This document shows positions 41,943 to 49,142 of a stretch of 64,000 nt of DNA, piece by piece. Positions within the stretch are counted from its first letter, which is position 1, and each line of letters begins with the position of its first letter. This DNA comes from Vespa crabro. Lineage: Eukaryota; Arthropoda; Insecta; Hymenoptera; Vespidae. Location of the stretch: contig NC_060955.1 in the NCBI RefSeq assembly GCF_910589235.1, forward strand, positions 186,001-250,000. The letters are read 5' to 3'. A program made the translations under genes and the position numbers. The notes under the pieces were generated by a model. It saw nothing but the letters and a program-made list of their open reading frames with translations. It did no database searches and was not told where the DNA came from.

Positions 41943-44395
41943 ATCTATCTACTCCTTCTTCCATTCGACTCTTTGCTCGATTCATCGATCTCATCAAGAT
42001 CTTTTATCTCTGTAGATGGAACCAATTGGACGTAGGGATCGTTATATTATCAGTAGTCGGCATCGTTTTGGAGGAAGTCGAGTCGAAGATCATACCCATC
42101 AATCCTACCATCATTCGCGTTATGCGAGTTCTCCGTATAGCCAGAGGTAAGTACTCAGGAAAAACTTGAGTGTCCACTTGAGGCCGATAAGACCGACAAA
42201 TTGTTCCTTTATCTGTTTCAGTATTGAAACTTTTAAAAATGGCCAAAGGTATACGCGCCCTCTTAGACACGGTAATGCAGGCGTTACCGCAAGTTGGCAA
42301 CTTGGGTCTGCTCTTTTTCTTACTGTTCTTTATATTCGCGGCCCTGGGAGTGGAACTATTTGGCCGATTAGGTAGGTCATTTTGTTCCTTTTTTCTTTTT
42401 TTTTAATCGTCCTTTTGTGACTTTTACGCAGAACGTACAATATTACATAAGATAATTTGAATCATAGAGTGCAGCGACGAAACACCTTGCCAAGGCCTCG
42501 GCGAGCACGCGCATTTCAGTAACTTTGGTATGGCCTTCCTTACCCTCTTTCGCGTAGCTACCGGTGACAATTGGAACGGCATCATGAAGGATACGCTTAG
42601 GGATGATTGCGACGAGGCGACGGATTGCGTGAAAAATTGTTGCGTTAGCACTATCATCGCCCCTATATTTTTCGTCATTTTTGTACTAATGGCGCAATTC
42701 GTTCTCGTCAATGTGGTCGTCGCGGTGTTGATGAAACACCTGGAGGAGAGTCATAAGCAGGCACGCGATCATTTAATCCCTTAAAACTGTAATTTCGATT
42801 CAAGACGCACCGAACGACGCTACAACGATTTACGATTTTAGATGGAAGACGAGTTGGACATGGAAACGCAATTGGAAAGAGAGCTGGCCGCCGAACGGGA
42901 GGAACTTCTTGAGGTCGAAGAGGAGGAGGAGGAGGAGGAGGAGGAGGAGGAGGAGCAGGCGGCGGCCGGTTCGCTCGAAAGACGCAACATTGGGGATGAT
43001 TTGGACGAGGACGATGAGAGAGAATTCGAGTCGATAATGGGAACTAGCGAGAAGATTCTCGTTAGACCGGGTCTCGCGAAGGTTCGTTCCTTGCCGGCCA
43101 ACTTCATTTACAATCCGCCAAAGGAAAAGAGTTTGGACGGTAAGTTTGAACGAGGAACAAATATATCATCGCGCAGATATACGTGGGTAGGTTCATTGGA
43201 CGATGATAATGTTAAAAATCGAATAAACGTTTTCGTCAGATACTTCCGTTTCGGTGGCAATCAACGTTAAAGAAAGAAGGCGTAGCTCGTGCTTCCGCTC
43301 GTATCCAAGACCGTCCAAGTTCAAATCGAAGCGCCGACAGACCTTCCACTCGAGCAACCAACGAAGGTCTTTGCTGCCGATGCACTTCGAAGTCACCGAA
43401 GTCTTTGAGAAGCCCGTTTGCAATTTGAGCGTCCCGCGAATCATTCCTCATCGTATCTACGCGATGGAAAGTCAAGAAGCCATACCTCCGGAGAGCCAGT
43501 ATCTTCGAGTAAGTAATAAGATAATGGGGAATAGGTCGTAAGGTGGATACGTAACGCGACATATGATTCACGAAGGTGATGAGCAACAACAAAGAGAACA
43601 AGTTGCTCCTTTGCGCGAGCAGACCAACGGCTAGTTCTTCGCCCGTCACGCCTAGCGGATCTACCTCGACGCTTACCACCGGTGGCCTGAGATATCAGAA
43701 CGAGCGTTACTTGTTGCCGACCGCCGAGATCTATCCGTCTAAGGCCTGTTTCGCCCGAAGGATCTCGACGGACGTTCAATCGCAATCGGAGACGAGTACG
43801 AGCATGGCCACGGGAAGCAGCACGAGGACGCCGAGTATTGCGAGCGAGTACGCACCGAGTATTCGCGCCAAGAGCGAAGGTAAGCCCGATTCTTTCGTTG
43901 CACATCTTTTTTTTAATATCCCGATTTCGCGTATTTAGGAACAGCTACGGAAAATGCGAGATCGTCGAAGGAGAAGGAAAAACAAAGATCGACTCAAGCG
44001 GAGGAGGAGGATCTCGACGTGCAATCGGTGATCAACGAAAGAAGGCCGTCCAGGCTGAGGAGTGCTACCTCTTCCGGTACGTCGACGACTGGGACGAGCG
44101 ATCAGTGCGCTCAAATCGTGCGCGTCGAGAGTTTCGCCCACATTTACGCGGCGGAGGAGCTACCGGACGAGCCGCCGGACGAAAGTTCGGCCTTTGAAAA
44201 TGTCAGCGAGACCGACACGAGCGGGAGCATCAACGGGAGTGGAACTGTGAGTGGTAGCGACGGTAGTCGTAGCATTAGCGGCCTTGTTCAGGTCGTCGAG
44301 TGTACCACATGTCCTGCGATCAGCACGGACGTTAGAATATATGTCGACGACACGGACTCGATCAGCAGCAGCGGACACTTTGGACGAACTTTTGC

Positions 44396-44427
<32 letters not shown>

Positions 44428-44549
44428 CACCTGACATTACTATGTCGATATCGGTGCCGATCGACGTCGTCGACGAAGAAGCGGAGGAAGATATCGTCGA
44501 AACAACGGAAGACGCGCCATCCTTGCCCGGCCCTTCCGATCCCTCTTAA
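7934..44549 (+). CDS. Ca-alpha1T: T-type (Cav3) voltage-gated calcium channel alpha-1 subunit, 5' end outside window
   Basis: Pore-forming plasma-membrane subunit that opens at low voltage and passes Ca2+. Exons read: 7934-8051, 8631-8764, 9725-9822, 10655-10826, 19983-20086, 20543-20718, 20994-21086, 21256-21434, 21922-22094, 22713-23065, 23676-23897, 24161-24290, 24477-24781, 25603-25754, 26779-26982, then either 30297-30417 or 34840-34996, 37111-37266, 37915-38049, 38274-38564, 38831-38982, 39070-39216, 39433-39598, 39735-40075, 40153-40345, 40436-40585, 40721-41101, 41194-41386, 41499-41760, 42016-42146, 42222-42371, 42468-42760, 42842-43139, 43240-43508, 43576-43879, 43939-44549 (TAA). 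They join without a frame break into about 2,451 residues. Filter residues are E (21006), E (37123), D (41045) and D (42566), the Cav3-specific EEDD; L-type channels have EEEE. Arg/Lys-spaced S4 helices are present in all four repeats. The first visible exon begins at domain I S1 (WFERVSMMVILLNC), so the N-terminal tail is upstream. Family identification is very secure; single exon ends are less so. Confidence 0.93.
8052..10654 (+). other. Channel introns 1-3 of the visible part
   Basis: Three introns (8052-8630, 8765-9724, 9823-10654) with consensus GTAAGC, GTAAGT and GTAAGT donors and CAG acceptors. They contain only simple repeats: (GA)n at 8331-8371, (CT)n near 8803-8825 and (CT)n at 9991-10025. 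No coding frame or RNA gene is visible on either strand. Confidence 0.8.
12307..12405. repeat. (TA)n-(CA)n compound microsatellite
   Basis: Alternating TA and CA/CG dinucleotides inside the 9.2 kb channel intron. Pure purine-pyrimidine alternation over nearly 100 bp. Confidence 0.95.
13974..14016. repeat. (TA)n microsatellite
   Basis: About 21 uninterrupted TA units in the 9.2 kb channel intron; a second (TA)n array lies at 14524-14573. Confidence 0.95.
15369..15427. repeat. (AC)n microsatellite with TCACTC interruption
   Basis: Nearly 60 bases of AC repeat broken once by a short CTCACTCAC segment; intronic. Confidence 0.95.
19766..19886. mobile_element. Candidate MITE remnant, 121 bp
   Basis: A perfect 9-bp inverted repeat, ACAGGGTGT (19766-19774) and ACACCCTGT (19878-19886), bounds non-coding sequence in the large channel intron. 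ACAGGGTGT-type ends are common among insect DNA-transposon derivatives (general knowledge). No clear target-site duplication is visible and 9 bp may be chance. Confidence 0.25.
20087..20088 (+). other. GC splice donor (GC-AG intron 20087-20542)
   Basis: The exon reads through CSNLPPLKFG and ends TTTG, followed by GCAAGT. The next exon, after the CAG ending at 20542, continues SVVCN in frame. No GT at this point keeps the frame: using GTATTT four bases on gives a stop. A competing canonical donor, GTATGC at 20048, is also in phase but would remove 13 residues that include one of the conserved loop cysteines. I prefer the GC donor because vertebrate Cav3 loops keep the equivalent Gly-Met-x-x-Cys segment; this is knowledge of the family, not an alignment run here. 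Confidence 0.7.
21435..24476 (+). other. Introns of the I-II linker region
   Basis: Introns 21435-21921, 22095-22712, 23066-23675, 23898-24160 and 24291-24476 have GT donors and AG acceptors. They hold (CT)n near 22132-22155 and a 54-base (GA)n at 23427-23480. I see nothing else in them. Confidence 0.75.
23427..23480. repeat. (GA)n microsatellite, 27 units
   Basis: A perfect GA array in the intron between the polyglutamine exon and the next I-II linker exon. Confidence 0.95.
24782..26778 (+). other. Two channel introns within domain II
   Basis: Intron 24782-25602 (donor GTGCGT) contains (TA)n at about 25466-25514. Intron 25755-26778 (donor GTAGGT) has no repeat of note. No coding potential was recognised in either. 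Confidence 0.75.
26983..30296 (+). other. Intron upstream of alternative turret exon A
   Basis: The donor is GTAAGT at 26983. The intron holds (CGT)n at about 27030-27080 and 29439-29486, (CT)n tracts at 28165-28192, 28300-28323 and 28703-28792, a long (TA)n at 29939-30000 and a (CT)n tract at 30162-30190, about 105 bases before exon A. I looked for a third turret-like exon and saw none. Confidence 0.75.
29939..30000. repeat. (TA)n microsatellite
   Basis: A TA array with one GTA interruption, about 300 bases upstream of alternative exon A. Confidence 0.95.
30297..30417 (+). CDS. Ca-alpha1T: Alternative domain II turret exon A (three cysteines) of the T-type channel
   Basis: A 121-nt exon preceded by TTGTAG and followed by GTACCT. 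It completes a split Ser codon and encodes SILGMNLFGCKFCE, a short turret and RKNFDSLLWAIVTVFQ, the end of S5 through the first pore helix of domain II. Three cysteines lie in the turret (C-K-F-C and E-C-D). It looks more like the vertebrate Cav3 turret than exon B does. It begins with one base of a split codon and ends on a codon boundary, exactly like exon B, so either fits between 26982 and 37111. In protostome Cav3 channels an equivalent pair has been described (called 12a/12b in snail); that is from memory of the literature. Confidence 0.93.
31848..31921. repeat. (CT)n double array
   Basis: Two CT arrays separated by TTTATCTAATTATG, in the intron between the alternative turret exons. Confidence 0.95.
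32340..32386. repeat. (CT)n microsatellite
   Basis: A perfect CT array of about 23 units between the alternative turret exons. Confidence 0.95.
34840..34996 (+). CDS. Ca-alpha1T: Alternative domain II turret exon B (five cysteines) of the T-type channel
   Basis: A 157-nt exon after CTCGGTTGCAG and before GTATCA. It encodes SILGMYLFGGKFCM, a longer turret containing PCTC and MCRC, then DRKHFNDIVWALVTVFQ. It has five turret cysteines against three in exon A and is 12 residues longer. Conserved ends (SILGM, FNDIVWALVTVFQ) show it is a duplicate of exon A's function. If both were included, the frame in exon B becomes His-Pro-Arg-Asn and hits TAA at the tenth codon, so the exons are mutually exclusive for a full-length product. 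In snail, the equivalent five-Cys exon is reported to raise Na+ permeability; whether that holds here is inference. Confidence 0.92.
34997..37110 (+). other. Intron downstream of alternative turret exon B
   Basis: The donor is GTATCA and the acceptor AAATAG at 37110. It contains the only long (GA)n tract of the alternative-exon region, at about 35843-35881, and T-rich and A-rich stretches. No coding frame was recognised. Confidence 0.75.
35843..35881. repeat. (GA)n microsatellite downstream of exon B
   Basis: A GA array with one AAA interruption. It is the only sizeable GA (rather than CT) array between 26983 and 37110. Confidence 0.95.
37267..37914 (+). other. Channel intron after domain II S6
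   Basis: The donor is GTGAGC at 37267 and the acceptor GCAG at 37914. An A-rich run lies at about 37326-37362. Nothing else was recognised. Confidence 0.75.
38701..38736. repeat. C-run tract in channel intron
   Basis: Ten C followed by four more runs of four to five C split by single A, 136 bases after the exon ending at 38564. The complementary strand has five G-runs with one-base loops. Confidence 0.95.
39599..39600 (+). other. Possible GC splice donor in the II-III linker
   Basis: CAG is followed by GCGAGT, fitting the usual strong flanks of GC-AG introns, and joins in phase to the exon after AAACAG (39734). The canonical rival is GTATAT at 39603 with the acceptor ending at 39699, which has a poor pyrimidine tract and would add about 13 residues. 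I cannot decide from sequence alone. Reading straight through adds Ala-Ser-Ile and stops at 39608. Confidence 0.45.
40153..41386 (+). other. Cav3 domain III (S1-S6) exons
   Basis: Exons 40153-40345, 40436-40585, 40721-41101 and 41194-41386. S1 is AILFFIGLNCITLAMERPNI, S2 ends AVFAVEMFIK and S3 follows GWNIMDGSLVTISIVDLMMS. The S4 sensor is VFRLLRSLRPLRVINRAPG. The pore aspartate lies in SSRDGWVNIMYTGLDAVG (41045-41047). S6 is FVLNMFVGVVVENFHRC, followed by a highly charged Glu/Arg/Lys helix that begins the III-IV linker. Introns are short (about 75-135 bp), unlike domain II. Confidence 0.94.
41194..42760 (+). other. Cav3 III-IV linker and domain IV exons
   Basis: After the charged helix, exons 41499-41760, 42016-42146, 42222-42371 and 42468-42760 encode S1 (IAAVIGLNVVTMAMEFYMMP) and S2 (IFNYFFTAVFILESLMKLLA). 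The S4 sensor is RVMRVLRIARVLKLLKMAKG, and S5 runs through LGLLFFLLFFIFAALGVELFG. The filter aspartate is in VATGDNWNGIMKDTLRDD (42566-42568). The pore-S6 loop holds four Cys (DDCDEATDCVKNCC). S6 (FVLVNVVVAVLMKHLEESHK) ends at 42760 before a GC donor. Confidence 0.94.
42761..42762 (+). other. GC splice donor (81-bp GC-AG intron 42761-42841)
   Basis: Exon 42468-42760 ends GAGAGTCATAAGCAG and the next reading block starts ATGGAAGACGAG after TTTTAG at 42841. The only GT in the last 30 bases of the exon is out of phase and far from consensus, so CAG|GCACGC is the only junction that continues the frame into the acidic helix expected right after Cav3 domain IV. Retention adds Ala-Arg-Asp-His-Leu-Ile-Pro and a stop at 42782-42784. 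Confidence 0.75.
42842..44549 (+). other. Cav3 C-terminal cytoplasmic tail exons
   Basis: Exons 42842-43139, 43240-43508, 43576-43879 and 43939-44549 (TAA). The tail opens with an acidic helix (MEDELDMETQLERELAAERE) and a run of 13 Glu (42917-42955). Next come a basic region rich in Arg/Lys/Ser (43240-43508) and a Ser/Thr-rich stretch. It ends in a very acidic segment with eight Asp (44398-44421) and SLPGPSDPS. There is no IQ motif of the L-type kind, as expected for Cav3. The acceptor at 43575 (CGAAG) has a poor pyrimidine tract, so that edge is less certain. Confidence 0.85.
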
Positions 44550-47124
44550 TGATTAACGTTGCTGCCGTGACATCGTTGCTATTCCACGACAAGAGGAACT
44601 ATGAAAAATCGACGGCGTCGACGACGGGCTCTAAGAAAGACTGTAGTGCATGACAATATAGTCGTTATATTCTAGTCACTTTGCCGCCGTGAACTTGCCA
44701 AAGAGAAAAGGAGGATGCAGACGGGCGGATGGGGGAGAGGAGCGAAAGAAACAAATGCGTCAAAAAACTCTTGCGAGTTTTAGAGAATTCGTCGTTCCAA
44801 TGGTGATAAGTAGAGATAATATAGTAGAAGGAAGATATATGAGAGAGAGAGAGAGAGAAAAGATGTTATATTTTCACGTCGATCTCGAAACTCGATTCGA
44901 GCATCGAACTCGACTTACTGTTTGAGGCTAAGAACGACGGGGATTAGAAGTCGCTATTTTCGGGACTGCTCGATCGACTTCTCGACGAATTACTTTCTCT
45001 CACTTACATTCGATTCCTTGCTCGTAGTAATCCAAGAAGAGATATTCTTTTATCGAGATCGCGAGTCGATCATTGTTTCTCTTATCGGTCATTGTTTATT
45101 ATTACTTTTCTACGTAGACAAACCGGTTCCTCCGAAAAAGTTTGGCCTCCTCTCGGCATTTTATCCCAACACGATGATATTCTCCTACCGTTTTTCTCTA
45201 AACCTTGAATGAGATACGTCATGATAAATCGAACGAAAAGTCGATCAGTCGGATCAATGGCAACTCTATTTTCGTTCTAACGGTCTCGTTACATTTCGTC
45301 AAGCAAAATACAAAACAGGCGACATATACAACACGTATAACGCACTGAAAACCTATGACAATCTCTTATTGCCAGCGGTATCGAAACTCGGTTCCCGCTA
45401 TGAAGCGTCATGGAAGTCATTCGTAGGAATTGGTAGAGAAGAAGCACGACGTATTATAAAGTCGCGTCGAAAAAACAAAAAGCAAAAAAAAAAAAAAGAA
45501 AAAAAGAAAAAAGAAAATAATAATTTAACAATAATTTAGCGAATTTGTAGCTCTTAGGTAGATTTATCGAGTCTACGTGACAAATTGCAATTTATCGGAC
45601 CACACTTCCTCGCCTTTCCTTTATTCTCGCGTTGATCGCCACCAGGAGTTATAGAAAGAAAGGATTAGATATCGTTAACGCGCGTTTAAGACGATCGCAT
45701 AAATGTTCTTTGAAACGCGAGTGTATCCTCCTAGGGAAAATTTCTTTCTCCTTGTTAGCTTTCTACTCGGTGGAAAATCCAGCGACGTTCGCTCGATAAA
45801 CCAATCGATCTAGTTCAATGCGTTTAGATAAAAAGTTCATTCGAGTATATGTACATACGTTCATAAGTACCTTAGATAAATAGCGTGTCTCCTGGGGCGA
45901 TCACGAGTCAAATCGTTCGATCCTCCTCGTTTCGTTCTCTTCGTTTTTCTTTTTCTATCTTAGGACGTTCTTCTCGTTAACATCTGTGATATACTTTAAT
46001 CGTAGTGTATTTCCTATAACGACAGCAGCAAACATCGGCAAGCGAGCGGGTAAAACGTTAAAAGATGGCACAGAGGAGGGAAAATTAGGAGAAAGAGAGA
46101 GAGAGAGAGAGAGAGACGCTACGTAGACAAGAGAGCGAGAGATAATAGCTGAATTTTCCGATGAAATGAAAAAGATTAGAAAACGGAGATGAAAGATCCG
46201 ATCGAGGAAGAACAAAATGAAAAAAGGAATAGAAATTCAACTGTACATACATACATTTATGAATACTCTATACTCTACATTTGGTGCGATTTATTTTGAT
46301 ACTACCACCGCGTGCGGTATTATTTAAACGATCGTCGGAGTATAAGTCCAAAGAAAAAAAAAAAAAAAAGAAAAAAAACAAAAAGAAGTAAAAACGGGTG
46401 GATAAACGAGCAAAGCAAATGTTTAAAGAAAAAAAAAAGAATAATAAATTCCATGCCTTTTCGAACGTCGACGAGCCTTAGTACGGCGGTGGTGTTCGCG
46501 CTCTATAAATATAATAAAATCAAAAGTAATCCCGGCACATAAAAACTACTGCTGGCGATCATCGAAAAATCTAACGATCAACGTTCGTATATATTATATT
46601 CCGATTAATCGATAATACAGTTTCTAAAAAATTTGAAAAATCAATCGATGCCAGCTTTAGATTTGATTGGCCGGGAGAGAGAGCTGAACGATGTAAGGAG
46701 AGATATAGAGGGAGTCACCCCTCGTACGACCGGCGAAGACGTTTGTTGCTAAAATACACACACGTACACGCAAACATAAACTGAAACAATAGAGAGAAAC
46801 AAGAAGAGCAAAGTGAAGATAATGTAGTAAAAGTTGAAAGCGCCGTGCGCCGTAATCGCTATGGAAAAATAGTCCGAGTATCCATGTACGTTTCTTAGAC
46901 CAAAGTTGCGTAGTGCTCCGTTGGCTATCGAATAATATAGTCCAAGTTTTACCCTGTTCAAAATGTCTGGTGGGTACGCTAACCGACGCGAGCCGCTCTA
47001 GTCGTTTTTCAAACGGTACGCTATAGCCACGACGAAGTCAATTAGCGCGTATTTTCTATGTACAAAAGACAAATTATAGATGAAATAGAAAGAGAAGAGA
47101 GATCGAGAGATGATAGGGTTAAAG

Positions 47125-47181
47125 AGGAGGAGGAGGAGGAGGAGGAGGAGGAGGAGGAGGAAGAAGAAGAAGAAGAAGAAG
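47125..47181. repeat. (GGA)n-(GAA)n polypurine block
   Basis: Purine-only trinucleotide block in the presumed channel 3'UTR. Confidence 0.95.
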
Positions 47182-48604
47182 GGAACATCGATAGAAATAT
47201 GATCAAATAACAAATAAGTACACGCATTCGCAGCCGAGGTATGCTCTCGGTAGATTTCTAATAGGAAAGGGTGGCAAAAAAGAAAAAAAACAAAAGTGAA
47301 AGAAAAATTAAAGAAGGAGAAAATGTCTATTATTAATCATGACGGGAGCTTTTCTGAAACGTTTTAACGAGAATTAAATTTAAGACTCTCGCGTGTATCG
47401 ATGTTCATTAGACGATTTGAACAGAGTATGTATTTAGATACTTATATACTCGTGTATATCGAAATGCAGACGATGGTACGAACGCGCAAAGCGTTCCTTT
47501 TTGCTTCTTGTTTTCCCTTTTTCTTCTTCATCGTTGACCGTGGGAAAGAATCGAGTGTCCTTCAACGATTCGCGATCACTCCACTTAGATCTATATCTCT
47601 AGAATGTCATTAAAAGAATGATTGCGTCATCGCGTCGGATTGATTCATCCGTTTATAGATGACACAAGACTCCGATCGACGCGAAGAAGAAATCGCGATG
47701 GTCGAGGGACGTAGAGAGAATTCTTTGCTTCTCGAGCAATCTTTCATTTTTCCTTTTTCTAAGAGAAATTTTTGACGAGAAGAAAACTAAAACAAAGATT
47801 AGTCCGATCGTGTTAGAGTTGCGTCTATTAAAATATTCATCTTCACTCGAGAGAATCCCACATTTCCTTCTCGCAATACTCGACAAAGACAATCGACGTT
47901 TCTCGATTTGGAGGCTCGCGTTCGGTGCTCTCCCTCGAGAACGTAAAATAGTTAAAGGAAGAAAAAAGAAAAAAAAAGATAAAAAAAAAAAAAAAGAAAA
48001 AAAAAAAGAAAAAAATAGAAAAAAAAAGGAAAAAGGTTCGTACCACCGTTGCGTCATCATCGTTTCTCCGGCACCACGACCGAGTCTCGATAGCTCGATA
48101 GCGTTATTAGGCGACTGACCTCCGAATTATAGTTATTCTAGTCGCACTGTGGATTAAACGAAAAAAAATCGACATTCAATCGGACGGACGGAAAGGGGGA
48201 ATCGTAAATGTTTTATCGTTAAAAAAGGAAAACAAATAAAAGAAACAAAAAAAAAATGAAAAAAGAAAAAAAAAGGAAAGAAGAAACATAGACAAAGAGA
48301 AGAAAGAGAAACGTAACGATGTAAAACTTCTTCGCCACGTGCCTCTCGAGTCTGTTCTTCGCCCGTAGAGAAGGCAGTGCGTAATCGTCGAACTATTAAA
48401 GTGTCTAAGCAAGCAAGATTAAGTAAATAAAAAAATAAAAAGATAAAAAAAATAAAAAAATAAAAAAAATGAAGAAGAAGAAAGAAAAGTCACCGGTCGT
48501 CGTAGAGCCGGGAGATATGTCGTGCTATTTTAATTACAGTACAGGTTAAAACAAAATGAAAAAAAAGAGAAAAAAAAAATTGCGTGTAGTCCTGTAGGGC
48601 TGCC

Positions 48605-48610
48605 AATAAA
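48605..48610 (+). promoter_or_regulatory. Candidate poly(A) signal AATAAA
   Basis: A canonical hexamer in CCAATAAAGAAG, followed within 30 bases by TTTCTTGTCTGCCTG, a plausible U/GU-rich downstream element. It would terminate the channel transcript; the same hexamer at 46443 is an alternative. Confidence 0.4.
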
Positions 48611-48828
48611 GAAGCGTCCTTTCTTGTCTGCCTGATTCAATAATAATATACGTATCTATGTATGTGGATAAATCCTCTAGATGTACATACATAAATGCGT
48701 ATATCAAAGTTATAAATGCCTGAATGCCTGTGCACGCGTGTATGCGATATTTGTGAGCGTTCGCCGTAGGAGGAGAAGGAAGATTCGGCGCGCTTCTTTG
48801 GCCTTGGCCTGAATTTCAGAAAAGTAAG

Positions 48829-48835
<7 letters not shown>

Positions 48836-48880
<45 letters not shown>
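48836..48880. repeat. (GA)n microsatellite at the convergent gene ends
   Basis: A perfect GA array between the calcium channel and SUN gene 3' ends. Confidence 0.95.
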
Positions 48881-48883
<3 letters not shown>

Positions 48884-49142
48884 TTTGAGCGCGAGTGAGT
48901 ACGTATCTGTGTGCGTGAGAGAAATACGTGGTATCGAGAGGGTGCGTTAGTTGCGTAGAAGGAAACTAAATATGTACAAATGTAATAAATTAAACGACGA
49001 TTACGTTGAATCAATTCATTTCGTATTTTTCCATTTTATATTCTTATCAAAATTAATCTCTTTTTGTATACAAGTATTACGTAGAAACGAAGATTCTCCT
49101 TTGTTCGCGCAGAGTCGAACAGAATATCTTTTTTTTTTTTTT

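Larger units (their letters stand above)
44550..49142 (+). other. Probable long 3'UTR of the calcium channel plus convergent gene ends
   Basis: No coding frame on either strand resembles a protein. The sequence has many A-rich runs, a (GGA)n/(GAA)n polypurine block at 47125-47181, (GA)n at 46089-46113 and a long (GA)n at 48836-48880. AATAAA occurs at 46443-46448 and 48605-48610. The second is followed by a T/G-rich downstream element and is my preferred poly(A) site, which would give a 3'UTR of about 4 kb. The right part must also hold the 3'UTR of the oppositely oriented SUN gene, so the two transcripts may overlap. UTR limits are inference. Confidence 0.45.
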
